From Parachlamydiales bacterium (lineage in GTDB: Bacteria > Chlamydiota > Chlamydiia > Chlamydiales > Rhabdochlamydiaceae), in NCBI GenBank assembly GCA_947474635.1, contig CANJJB010000003.1, forward strand, positions 1 to 64,000: a stretch of DNA of 64,000 nucleotides, given 5' to 3'. The translations under genes were made by a program, and so were the position numbers. Shown piece after piece: positions 37,647 to 46,976 of this stretch. Under the pieces are notes generated by a model. It had not been told where the DNA came from, searched no databases, and worked only from the letters and a program-made list of their open reading frames with translations. The first letter of the stretch is position 1. Each line of letters starts with the position of its first letter.

Positions 37647-38075
37647 ATGAAGAAAATAGTCTCGATGTCAATTGCTTGTTTCTCTATGTTTGCCACTTTG
37701 GCAGCAGCTCCCTCTCATGATCTCCAAGTAGTTAGCGTACATAATGCTTCGCAAGAAACTTTCGATGAGATCATGAAAGGAAATTGCTTAAGTGTCGCCA
37801 TTGAATTTCCAGCAAAAACTATGCTACCTATCCAGCTTGCTCTATCAGGAGATTTGATGCATTTTGTAGGAAGTACAGAAAATCCCGGATACTTCGAAGT
37901 GAAGCAGACATTTTATGCTAAGTGTACTGAAGCAGGAAATCCCGTCTTTAGCTCAGATCTAAAAAACTGGAAATCTTTTGGTGAATTCATCACGGGAAAT
38001 CTTTCTGTGCTACTTAGCATCCACGATGGACAACCATCTATGGCGATCAGCGCTGAAACAAATCGAAGAACTTGA
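37647..38075 (+). CDS. Hypothetical secreted protein downstream of BlaI-type operator
   Basis: ATG 12 bp after the operator. MKKIVSMSIACFSMFATLAAAPS signal peptide. Confidence 0.75.
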   Translation: MKKIVSMSIACFSMFATLAAAPSHDLQVVSVHNASQETFDEIMKGNCLSVAIEFPAKTMLPIQLALSGDLMHFVGSTENPGYFEVKQTFYAKCTEAGNPVFSSDLKNWKSFGEFITGNLSVLLSIHDGQPSMAISAETNRRT

Positions 38076-38087
38076 AGCTTGCTCAAG

Positions 38088-38115
38088 GCATCTTGCATAG
38101 AGATATGCAAGATGC
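38088..38115. terminator. Bidirectional hairpin GCATCTTGCATA-GAGA-TATGCAAGATGC
   Basis: Perfect 12-bp stem, 4-nt loop, between convergent genes, followed by TTCTT. Confidence 0.75.
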
Positions 38116-38123
38116 TTCTTATA

Positions 38124-38567
38124 CTACCGATTACCCGTCTTAACCATATAATCAATCACTTTCTGCGAGACATATGCGTTTTTGAGATCGATGATGTCTG
38201 CGGTGCTTAAATAAAAGACGCTGTGGGTTGCATCAATTTGGGTAATAATTGTCTGATCGGTAAAACCCGCTTTTGTCATTTGCTTGATGTCTTCGACATC
38301 GAGCGGCTCTGCGTGGTCGATTTTATTGACTGTGTGAGGACTCTCTCTGTGGAGAGCCTCTCTGTCAGAGTCTTCAAGAGAAGCTCCGATAATTGCTCCG
38401 CCTACAGTTCCTGCTGCTGCGCCGATAAGAATACCGGTTCCTGATCCAGCAATAAGACCGCCTGCGACAGCGCCGGTAGCGCCTCCTGCTACAGCACCTG
38501 TGCCGGCTTTGCTCTCACATCCGAAAGCAAGTAAGGCTGCTGCACATATCGTCATTATTTTTTGCAT
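38124..38567 (-). CDS. Glycine-zipper outer-membrane-type lipoprotein
   Basis: Lipobox AFGC, GAVAGGATGAVAGGLIAGSGTGILIGAAAGTVGGAIIG. Confidence 0.8.
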   Translation of the reverse strand: MQKIMTICAAALLAFGCESKAGTGAVAGGATGAVAGGLIAGSGTGILIGAAAGTVGGAIIGASLEDSDREALHRESPHTVNKIDHAEPLDVEDIKQMTKAGFTDQTIITQIDATHSVFYLSTADIIDLKNAYVSQKVIDYMVKTGNR

Positions 38568-38568
38568 A

Positions 38569-39282
38569 TTAAACCTCTTTAGTAGCAGGCATGGGCTCTT
38601 CTTTAAAGCGATAACCTACGCCTCGCACTGTTTCAATCCAATCAAATTTGGGACCTAATTTTTTTCTAAGAGATGCAATATGCACATCGATATTACGATC
38701 TACAATAAATGCATCGTCATTATGGACATCATCTAATAACTGATTGCGGGTAAGCACTTTGCCGCGGTTGGTAAGAAGTCTCTTCAATATGCCAAATTCA
38801 GATAAGGTAAGTGTTACAATTTTATCTTCTTTACGTAGTAAATAGCGGTCAACTTCAAGAGTAAACTCTCCGAATGCAATCACTTTAGGAGCTTTTTCTG
38901 GCTCTTTCCCTCTACGTAAAATAGCTCTGATACGAGAAAAGAGAATTTTAGGAGAAAAAGGTTTAGGAACGTAATCGTCAGCGCCTAATTCTAAGCCTAA
39001 AATCACATCCAACTCTTCCCCTTTGGCAGATAGAATAATAATGGGAATAGCTTTGAGGTCAGGATCGCTTTTCATCTTACGACATACATCAAATCCATTT
39101 TGGCCAGGAAGCATGATATCTAATATTACAAGATCAGGTCTTTCTCTTTTTACAGCCTGAAATCCATTGATTCCATCCACTTCGACATGAAGCTTGTATC
39201 CACTCATTTCAGCTTGCAGTTTTATAAGAGCAGCGATGTCTTCTTCATCTTCAATTAACAATATCCGTTTCTTCTGACTCAT
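38569..39282 (-). CDS. OmpR/PhoB-family response regulator (start MSQKKRILLIEDEED at 39282)
   Basis: LLIEDEED, DLVILDIMLPGQNGFDVCR, PKPFSPKILFSRIRAILRR, C-terminal wHTH VDRNIDVHIASLRKKLG...VRGVGYRF, RBS GGAGGAATT. Confidence 0.93.
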   Translation of the reverse strand: MSQKKRILLIEDEEDIAALIKLQAEMSGYKLHVEVDGINGFQAVKRERPDLVILDIMLPGQNGFDVCRKMKSDPDLKAIPIIILSAKGEELDVILGLELGADDYVPKPFSPKILFSRIRAILRRGKEPEKAPKVIAFGEFTLEVDRYLLRKEDKIVTLTLSEFGILKRLLTNRGKVLTRNQLLDDVHNDDAFIVDRNIDVHIASLRKKLGPKFDWIETVRGVGYRFKEEPMPATKEV

Positions 39283-39382
39283 CGAAATTCCTCCAAAGAG
39301 CGCTATTAAACCAGATTCCAAAAAAAAATTCACCTCTTTTTTATAATTGATTTGAATTTTTCAATAGAGGTGTACGGAAAAA

Positions 39383-40645
39383 CTACCACCACCACTTAGA
39401 AACAGAAGACGTAGGAACTGCTGGTTTTTTCCAAATGCCTGTCGAAGCAAATAAATGTTTAGATTCATAATCTCGCCAAACGATCACAATTTGTCCGCTG
39501 GTAGAAAGTTTGAGCAAAGGACGCTCTTCTTGAAAACCTATTGTGAACGCAGAAGGGCGCGACCATCCCTCTTGAGGAGTGTTTGTAAGCATCAAAAATT
39601 TATGCATCTTTGGGTCTTGGAAAAGAAAAAGCATACCCCCTTCATCATCATAGATAATTTGTAAATTAGAAATAGCGCGTTTTAGCGGGTTTGTAGTGTC
39701 AGGTGCCTGCCACTTGCCACCTTTAGGCTTTGTAGAGCAGCATATCTCTCCTACGCTGCTACCTTCCCATACAGCTACAAGGCTTCCCTTGTTATTCGAA
39801 GAGATTCTTAAGTGAGAAGTTTTTGTAACAGAAGGAAAGTCTGATGTTTCCCAAACGCCTTCCTGCGATCTAATCAAGCATTTGGTTCCTTTCTCTTCTT
39901 GATAAATACACACAAACTCTCCAGTTAGCATGAGCTGAGAAAGTATATTTTCTTCAATATAGAGAGCATGTGGATCAGACCAAGGCGTATCACGAAATCG
40001 TGTAATTACAAAAGGAACAGATGTATTTTCAAATAAATTACAAAGACCTCTTCCTACGCCTACGCTTTCCCCATTGCGATTGAAAGATAATTGCGATGGC
40101 ATGCTAGATAAAAGATACTCTGAAAAAAACTCTTGGGAGGAAGACCAATCTTCTCGAACAGGTTTTATGCGTGAAAAAATCTTACCACTGCTTTTCTCTC
40201 CCCATATTAAAAGTATACTCCCTTGAGAATCTATGGCTATTTGTGGGCTTAAGGAAAATCCATTAGATAAAGCTGTAGGGGAATTTTCCCATGCCTGACC
40301 TGTCTTTTTTGTAGCAGACCAAATGTTTCCATAGGGCAGTTGGTTTACCCATATTGCCGTAATAGTGCCTTCTTCATCAATCACTGCCTTAGGATACATC
40401 CCATTGGATGCAGAAAGTTTTACAGGACCTTCCCACTCTCTTCCTGCAGATTTTGTAACAGCTTGGATAGGACCTATTATTTTTTCCTCTGTCCAAATAG
40501 CTATCGAATCCCCCTTGGAGTTAGAAGACAGCCTATACGTATGCAAATCGACTTCAGCTTGTGAAATATCAACGGGCCTATCCCACATAAGCCCCGCGCA
40601 TAAGGGCTGCACTAAAATAAGGCTTAACAGAATAATGTTTTTCAT
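39383..40645 (-). CDS. Secreted protein with about 50-aa W/G repeats, probable beta-propeller
   Basis: Signal peptide, repeats of the form (G-x-W-x-x-P...L.....P.i..d..G....IW) e.g. GREWEGPVKLSASNGMYPKAVIDEEGTITAIW / GQAWENSPTALSNGFSLSPQIAIDSQGSILLIW. Confidence 0.6.
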   Translation of the reverse strand: MKNIILLSLILVQPLCAGLMWDRPVDISQAEVDLHTYRLSSNSKGDSIAIWTEEKIIGPIQAVTKSAGREWEGPVKLSASNGMYPKAVIDEEGTITAIWVNQLPYGNIWSATKKTGQAWENSPTALSNGFSLSPQIAIDSQGSILLIWGEKSSGKIFSRIKPVREDWSSSQEFFSEYLLSSMPSQLSFNRNGESVGVGRGLCNLFENTSVPFVITRFRDTPWSDPHALYIEENILSQLMLTGEFVCIYQEEKGTKCLIRSQEGVWETSDFPSVTKTSHLRISSNNKGSLVAVWEGSSVGEICCSTKPKGGKWQAPDTTNPLKRAISNLQIIYDDEGGMLFLFQDPKMHKFLMLTNTPQEGWSRPSAFTIGFQEERPLLKLSTSGQIVIVWRDYESKHLFASTGIWKKPAVPTSSVSKWWW

Positions 40646-41409
40646 TTTTCCTCGGGGTTAGGACTACCAAATAAATCTCGAAAAGCTTGCTTGGACACTT
40701 CTCTTCCCATCTCTGCAAGAGATTCAGTAAGAGGGATTTCTTTGGGGCAAACTTCAACGCAGTTTTGAGAATTTCCGCACCCAACTCCTTCTTTTTCCAT
40801 GAGAGCATGGAGCCTTTCGGAAGCCTGCATTTTTCCTGTGGGATGGGAATTAAAAAGACGCACTTGTGAAATAGGCGCAGGGCCCATAAAAGAGGAATGC
40901 TCATTCACTTGAGGACACGCCTCAGAACAACACCCGCATGTCATACATGTCGATAATTTGTATCTTGTATCTTGAACTTGGGGACTCATTTTAGGACCCA
41001 CTCCACGCTCAAAAAACCCATCAACATCAATCCATGCATGCATTTTTTTTAAATTATTAAACATCGTATCGCGTGATACAACAAGATCGCGGATGAGTGT
41101 AAATTTAGTCATAGGAGCGAGTGTAACAGTAGAGCTACCGGTAGATTCAATCAGCCTTTCAATAAGAGCTGTACAAGCCTGACGTGGCTTGCCATTGATA
41201 AGCATCGAACACGACCCACACACTTCTTCTAAACACCCTTGCTCCCAAGCAACAGGTGTCACCTTTTCCCCTTTGCGATTGTAAGGAGACTTTTGGATGT
41301 CCATTAAAGCAGATATGATGTTGTAAAAAGGTTTTAGCTCGAGCTCAAACTCTTCCCAGTATTGTTTTTCAGGACTTCCACGAAAGACTTTTAAGATAAA
41401 TTTTTTCAT
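40642..41409 (-). CDS. sdhB: Succinate dehydrogenase iron-sulfur subunit
   Basis: CGSCSMLINGKPRQACTALI, STCMTCGCCSEACPQVN, NCVEVCPKEIPLTE. Confidence 0.96.
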   Translation of the reverse strand: MKKFILKVFRGSPEKQYWEEFELELKPFYNIISALMDIQKSPYNRKGEKVTPVAWEQGCLEEVCGSCSMLINGKPRQACTALIERLIESTGSSTVTLAPMTKFTLIRDLVVSRDTMFNNLKKMHAWIDVDGFFERGVGPKMSPQVQDTRYKLSTCMTCGCCSEACPQVNEHSSFMGPAPISQVRLFNSHPTGKMQASERLHALMEKEGVGCGNSQNCVEVCPKEIPLTESLAEMGREVSKQAFRDLFGSPNPEEK

Positions 41410-43325
41410 AGCGGCAATTGTATGTTAGCAGGAATTTTCTCTAACGTAGGTTTAGTTTTTTTTGCATGCGCATAATCTCTTTTTTCAAGATGGGGGTAGT
41501 GTCTTGTGTCAACAGCGCGGTAAGAGATCTTGGGACCCTCTTTTTCATAAGATGCAATTGTTGTCTTAAGCCACTTGCCATCATTTCTCTCAGGATATTC
41601 TGCTTTAAAATGTGCGCCTCTTGACTCATCACGCATTAAGGCGCTCGTTGTCATCGCTAAAGCAAGTTCTAACATGAAGCCGAATTGATTCGCAAACGCA
41701 TACGTTTGATTCATCAAAGCTCCTCGATCACTCAAAGAAATGTTCCCGTAGCGCTCTCTGAGTTCTTTTATTTTAGAGATCGTCTTTTTTAAGTCAGGAT
41801 TGCTTCTTTTAACAGTCATATTACGCACCATTAAGTCTGCTAGCTCATCATGTAATTTATGAACATTTTCTGGACCATTGCGATGGAGCAGATCCGTTTT
41901 TAAAGCTTCTTCTTTTGCAAGAGGCTCTGCATAAATCTGCGAATTTAGCTCATCGTAACTTTTGTCTAAACCTTGAATATACTTTGGCACTTCTACGCCA
42001 GCAACAAGACCAGAGAAGATGCACGACAAGAGGGAATTTGCTCCTAAGCGATTGGCACCATGGTACTGGAAATCAGATTCCCCAATATTAAAACAGCCAG
42101 GGATATTGGTCATTTGTCTAAATCTGGCCTCCCTATCTGGATCATCTGCAGCAGGCCAATCAACCCAGGCGCCTCCCATAGAATAATGGACAGCGGGGAA
42201 AATTCTCATAGGAACTTTTCTAGGATCTTCTCCTGTAAACTTCCGATAGATATCTAATATCGATTCCATCTTATGAAATGTTTCTTTAGAAAGATGGGTC
42301 AAGTCTAAGTAGACTTGCATCTTCCCATCTATTCCGAGCCCCAGCTCACAAACTTTCAGTATCTCTCGCGCTGCAATATCGCGCGGAGCAAGATTGCCAA
42401 AAGCAGGATAGAGCTCTTCTAAGAAATACCACGGCTCTCCCGTTTTGCCACAAGGGATTGTCTTTTTGTTAGCTGTTTCGATAGACTTAGATGAATCTCC
42501 ATAAACCCAAACTCTTCCTCCTTCAGCTCTTGCAGATTCTGAAATTAGGCGAAGTTTATCTTCTGCTGGTATCGCAGTCGGATGGATCTGAATGAATTCC
42601 CCATTTGCATACCACATGCCTTGCACAAAAAGGCGACCGTTTGCAGCACCTGTACAAAAAGTAGAATTGGTTGATTTTTTAAAAATGAGCCCAGGGCCTC
42701 CCGTGCCAAAAATAACAGCATCAGCCTTCAAGACATCTAGCTTTAAATTGATGAGATCCATGATCACGATCCCTCTAGCTCTTCCTTCTTCATCCATCAC
42801 AAGACGTAAAAACTCATGGTTCTCAAACTTTTCAACCATCCCCTTACTTTCAAATCTACGCACTTGTTCATCTAAAGCATACAAAAGTTGCTGACCAGTA
42901 GATGTTCCACAGAACGCTGTCCTATTATAGAGCGTTCCCCCAAAGCGGCGAAAATCTAAGTTCCCTTCCAGCGTTCTGTTAAAAGGACATCCCATTCTAT
43001 CCATTAAACGAATAATACCAGGAGCTGCCAAACACATCTCAAGAATAGGAGGCTGATCCGCTAGAAAATCTCCCCCTTTAATCGTATCGTAGGCATGAAT
43101 GTAAGGAGAGTCGTCCTCTCCTTTTAAGTTGATTGCCGCATTAATGCCCCCTTGGGCGCAGACAGAATGTGAGCGTTTAACTTTTGTGACAGACACAATC
43201 TTGACTTTGCAGCCTGATTCTGCAAGCTTCATCGCTGCAGAAAGACCTGCAAGACCACCACCAACCACAATGACTTCTTTGAGAGTTTTTTTCATGATTT
43301 TAAATTTAACCAGTAAGTTCCCCAA
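41406..43325 (-). CDS. sdhA: Succinate dehydrogenase flavoprotein subunit (probable start at MKKTLKEVIVVGGG)
   Basis: VVGGGLAGLSAAMKLAESG, HSVCAQGGINAA, HYSMGGAWVD, GANRLGANSLLSCIFSGLVAG. Confidence 0.97.
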   Translation of the reverse strand: MGNLLVKFKIMKKTLKEVIVVGGGLAGLSAAMKLAESGCKVKIVSVTKVKRSHSVCAQGGINAAINLKGEDDSPYIHAYDTIKGGDFLADQPPILEMCLAAPGIIRLMDRMGCPFNRTLEGNLDFRRFGGTLYNRTAFCGTSTGQQLLYALDEQVRRFESKGMVEKFENHEFLRLVMDEEGRARGIVIMDLINLKLDVLKADAVIFGTGGPGLIFKKSTNSTFCTGAANGRLFVQGMWYANGEFIQIHPTAIPAEDKLRLISESARAEGGRVWVYGDSSKSIETANKKTIPCGKTGEPWYFLEELYPAFGNLAPRDIAAREILKVCELGLGIDGKMQVYLDLTHLSKETFHKMESILDIYRKFTGEDPRKVPMRIFPAVHYSMGGAWVDWPAADDPDREARFRQMTNIPGCFNIGESDFQYHGANRLGANSLLSCIFSGLVAGVEVPKYIQGLDKSYDELNSQIYAEPLAKEEALKTDLLHRNGPENVHKLHDELADLMVRNMTVKRSNPDLKKTISKIKELRERYGNISLSDRGALMNQTYAFANQFGFMLELALAMTTSALMRDESRGAHFKAEYPERNDGKWLKTTIASYEKEGPKISYRAVDTRHYPHLEKRDYAHAKKTKPTLEKIPANIQLPL

Positions 43326-44281
43326 ATAGCAGCAAGCCCAAGAAATGTAACAAGTAGCATCAATGCGACTGCCAAAGAAGCAGCTCTTTTTTGCGAGGCC
43401 CTTTTAATCACAAAGCCCCATGTAATTAAAAAAGTCCAAAACCCATTAAACCCGTGGAAACAAGCAGCAAGAACAAAAATAGTATACAGCCCTGCATAGA
43501 GAGGAACTTTAAATGTATCTCTTACACTTAAAAGAGAGGCCGTTCCAAAACTGCCAGATACTGCAATCACTTCACCCGGTTGCAAAGGCTTCTTCTCAAG
43601 GGCATGGACCCACACCATTTTTTCCCTATATTTTTGTGCAGAGGTCAAAATAACTTCCTGACCCGCATCAAAAGAAGAAGTGTCTGGCATCGTTTCAGCC
43701 ACTTCTAAAAGTGCTGCCTCATCTTGCCTATGTGCAAGCGCTCCTTTTTCTCTTAAAATGCTGCTCTCATCATAAAGCGTAAACCCCAACCTATCAGCTA
43801 GCGTATAAAGCCCTTTGTCCATTTTAATTTTCACAAAATAAGAAGAAGTTTGCCCCTCACTTGCAGTCCATGGATACTCTAAAAATCGAAAGGTAACGAT
43901 ATGCGCAATAAGCCCCACTAAAAGAATCCAAGACGTGATCCTCTGCCATGAGTACGCTTTATTTCTCTTATATTCAGAAAGCTGAGGTTTGCTCCCATCA
44001 CTAGAAACTGTATTTGACTTAGCTGTAAATAAAAGTCTAACTCCCCACACCATATGGATCAGTATTGGAACTCCGAGTAGAAAGAGTTCAATCACAGGTA
44101 AATAAGGTAAGTTGTGAATAGCGTTTACTGCTTCCACAAAACCTCTTCCACTTTCTCCTAAAAGAAGCGCTGCTTGAGAATTAACAAAAAGATGCTCTGT
44201 TAAAAAAAGCACAAGCCACAGCCCCATGAGAGACTGAAGTCTTTTCCACACAAATACACTGGGAAGGGTTGCAGTTGTCAT
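43292..44281 (-). CDS. sdhC: Succinate dehydrogenase cytochrome b subunit with large insert
   Basis: LWLVLFLTEHLFVNSQAALL, LFLLGVPILIHMVWGVRLLF, HIVTFRF, FHGFNGFWTFLITWG. Position upstream of sdhA. Confidence 0.9.
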   Translation of the reverse strand: MTTATLPSVFVWKRLQSLMGLWLVLFLTEHLFVNSQAALLLGESGRGFVEAVNAIHNLPYLPVIELFLLGVPILIHMVWGVRLLFTAKSNTVSSDGSKPQLSEYKRNKAYSWQRITSWILLVGLIAHIVTFRFLEYPWTASEGQTSSYFVKIKMDKGLYTLADRLGFTLYDESSILREKGALAHRQDEAALLEVAETMPDTSSFDAGQEVILTSAQKYREKMVWVHALEKKPLQPGEVIAVSGSFGTASLLSVRDTFKVPLYAGLYTIFVLAACFHGFNGFWTFLITWGFVIKRASQKRAASLAVALMLLVTFLGLAAIWGTYWLNLKS

Positions 44282-44305
44282 AATGTTTTAACACATTAAA
44301 CATCT

Positions 44306-45079
44306 TTAGAGAACTTTTGGAAAAGAAAAAAATTTAGAAGCATTCAATAAAGTTTGATGTGCAAGCTCTGAGACGGGAATGTTCTTCACTAAAGCTAGCG
44401 CTTTTGCAGTCTCTTCAATGTAGCTCGGTTCATTCATTTTTCCTCTATGCGCTTGGGGCGCAAGGTAAGGTGTGTCTGTTTCAATGAACATTCTTTCAAT
44501 AGGAACGTACGCTGCGACTTCTCTTAATTGCTCCGATTTTTTGAAAGAAACAATCCCTGAAAATGAAATGTACCACCCCCTATCAAGGCACTGTTTTGCC
44601 TCTTCTAGGGTTCCGGTAAAACAATGCAGCACTGCATTAAGGCCTTTATATTCCGCATCTGCCATTTCAAATAAATCACCAAAAGCTTCCCTGCAATGAA
44701 AAATCAAGGGGAGCTTTGTTTCTTTGGCAAGCTCGAAATATTTTGATAAAAACTTTTTCTGCACCTGGCGATTAGAATGCTCGTAATGGTAGTCAAGACC
44801 TGTTTCTCCGATAGCAACCAATTGCTTTCCCTTCGCTGCTTTTGTGACAATCGGAAAAAAAAGATCCCCCTCTTTTTCTACATCATGCGGCGTTGTAGCA
44901 GCTGTATTGTAAACCCACGAAACCTTTTTTGCCAGCTCAAGGCCCCGCTCCAAAGACACAACCCCTGTGCAAATGTTGACAATCTTTTCGACCCCTTTTT
45001 CTTGGGCTCTTTTCAATATGTTTTCAACATCTCCTATCACAGAGTCATCTGCTAGATGCGCATGAGAATCAATGTACAT
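44306..45079 (-). CDS. tatD: TatD-family metal-dependent hydrolase
   Basis: MYIDSHAHLAD, IGETGLDYHYEHS, LPLIFHCREAFGDLF, FIETDTPYLAPQAHRGK. Confidence 0.96.
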   Translation of the reverse strand: MYIDSHAHLADDSVIGDVENILKRAQEKGVEKIVNICTGVVSLERGLELAKKVSWVYNTAATTPHDVEKEGDLFFPIVTKAAKGKQLVAIGETGLDYHYEHSNRQVQKKFLSKYFELAKETKLPLIFHCREAFGDLFEMADAEYKGLNAVLHCFTGTLEEAKQCLDRGWYISFSGIVSFKKSEQLREVAAYVPIERMFIETDTPYLAPQAHRGKMNEPSYIEETAKALALVKNIPVSELAHQTLLNASKFFSFPKVL

Positions 45080-45102
45080 AAGTTTTCCTTTTTAACTACT
45101 AA

Positions 45103-46044
45103 TCACCCCGATAGCAAAGCCTTCTTATTAGCAAGAATATATCCTTGTTTAAGCTCTGCACGGTAAACCATCCATAGCCCTATAGATACAATACCTGAAC
45201 ATAGAAAAATAGATAAAGAAAGCGTCTCATTCAGCAAAAACCAACCATTAAAAGAGGCAAAAATAGGTGAGAGCAAACTAAAAAAAGAAAGGAACGTCGT
45301 TGTAAAACGCTTTAGCATTAAACCATAGAGATTGTAACAAACAAAATTAGAAATCACCATGATAATGAAAGCCCCCTGCAAGAAGGGGATGACATTTTCT
45401 TTAGAAACAGGAAAAGGATCCCACGCTTCAGTAACAAACGAATGCAAAAAAGCTATAACTCCCCCTACAAGCATTGTCACGCCATTTATCATGATCGGTG
45501 AAATATCATTATTTTTGACAATGAGCCTGAATAACACCCACCCATAAATACTACAGATGGCAGATCCAATAATAGCAATTACCGGCCAAGAAATAAAACT
45601 GAAAGCAACAAATAAACCTTCCCCATCTGTCTGGTAAAGAAGAACGGGGATAAACCCCATAAAACCAATAATTAATCCCAAACATTTGTAGAGATTCATT
45701 TTTTCCTTAAAATGCAAATAGGAAAAAAGGGCAGCAAAAAAAGGAGAAAGGCCATATATAAAACAAGTCTTAGCTGCTGACAAATATTTTAAACCCCAAA
45801 ACTCCAAAACATTGCCTAGATAAACATTGAAAATAGCAATCAGCAGCACATACAGGTATTGTTTTCCTGAAAGCTTCAAGACAAAGCGCTTAGTAAAAAA
45901 CAAATAAAGAAGGATTATCATACCAGCAAAAGTCATCCTGAATCCAGTCAGAAAAGCAGGAGAACTCAACTCGAGAACTATTTTCCCCAAAGGAAAAATG
46001 CTAGACCATAAGGCATACATAAAAACAATGAGAACAACAAACAT
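45103..46044 (-). CDS. EamA/DMT-superfamily transporter
   Basis: About 10 TM segments in two halves: SFISWPVIAIIGSAICSIYGWVLFRL, FSLLSPIFASFNGWFLLNETLSLSIFLCSGIVSIGLW. Confidence 0.85.
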   Translation of the reverse strand: MFVVLIVFMYALWSSIFPLGKIVLELSSPAFLTGFRMTFAGMIILLYLFFTKRFVLKLSGKQYLYVLLIAIFNVYLGNVLEFWGLKYLSAAKTCFIYGLSPFFAALFSYLHFKEKMNLYKCLGLIIGFMGFIPVLLYQTDGEGLFVAFSFISWPVIAIIGSAICSIYGWVLFRLIVKNNDISPIMINGVTMLVGGVIAFLHSFVTEAWDPFPVSKENVIPFLQGAFIIMVISNFVCYNLYGLMLKRFTTTFLSFFSLLSPIFASFNGWFLLNETLSLSIFLCSGIVSIGLWMVYRAELKQGYILANKKALLSG

Positions 46045-46145
46045 AAACCTTTGCTAGCAAAAAACATTTCAAGAACACCGTCATTTATACTCGCACTTGC
46101 ACAAACAATCAATTATTTTTTTACTCATAAAAAAATCGAAAGAAT

Positions 46146-46194
46146 GGGGCGCGCTCCAACATAAAGCAATTTTCTTGCGCGCTCCCCGTTTTTT
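46146..46194 (+). terminator. GC-rich hairpin followed by T6 in the divergent region upstream of tolQ
   Basis: GGGGCGCGC ... GCGCGCTCCCC-G-TTTTTT (4+5 bp stem with a 2-nt bulge, 22-nt loop). Confidence 0.4.
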
Positions 46195-46229
46195 CGGTAT
46201 TCTATAAACAAACTACATAAGAGGATAAT

Positions 46230-46976
46230 ATGTTCATACCGCTTGCTAATTTAACAGCTTTTTTTTCCGCTTATGGGCAGTCAGATCTTTTTGGAAAGTT
46301 AATCATTATAAGTCTGATAGGGCTCTCTGTTGTCTGCTGGATTGTGCTGGTTTATAAAATATGGGTACTGCAAAAAGTAAAACAGATCTCCCAGACTTTT
46401 AAACAGTCACTTGCAAAAAATAATAGATCTTTTTTAGATACTGACTTAAGCCTCTTCCCCATGCCCAAATATCCCTATATTCCCCATCCATTTCTTTCTA
46501 TCTCTCAGTCTTTAAAACAAAAGACCGTTGATGTGCTGAATAAAAACCATTATTTTCTCTCGCAAGGAGGCAAGGAAAAAGCCTCCGTTTATTTAACAGC
46601 AAGCGACCTAGAGCTATTAGAGTACCACGCATCTAGCACGATTGCAGAAGAACATAAACGCTTAGAGAGCAACATATTTGTTTTATCAACGATTGCAGCT
46701 TTAGCGCCTTTCATGGGATTACTTGGCACTGTTTGGGGGATTTTAGAGAGTTTTTCTGGATTTAGTTCAGGAGGGGCTGTCGGCTCTAACTCTGCCATCC
46801 TGGGAGGACTATCAACTGCTCTTGCAACAACCGTACTTGGTCTTATCATAGCAATACCAGCTCTTGTCTCTTATAACTACCTTAAGAACACGGTTAAAAG
46901 TTACACCTCCGATATGGATGGTTTTCTCTCTAACTTGATTTCTGCAATTGACATTCAGTTTCGCAAGGTTGAATAG
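46230..46976 (+). CDS. tolQ: TolQ/ExbB-type proton channel
   Basis: STIAALAPFMGLLGTVWGILESF, ILGGLSTALATTVLGLIIAIPALVSYNYL. Confidence 0.95.
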   Translation: MFIPLANLTAFFSAYGQSDLFGKLIIISLIGLSVVCWIVLVYKIWVLQKVKQISQTFKQSLAKNNRSFLDTDLSLFPMPKYPYIPHPFLSISQSLKQKTVDVLNKNHYFLSQGGKEKASVYLTASDLELLEYHASSTIAEEHKRLESNIFVLSTIAALAPFMGLLGTVWGILESFSGFSSGGAVGSNSAILGGLSTALATTVLGLIIAIPALVSYNYLKNTVKSYTSDMDGFLSNLISAIDIQFRKVE

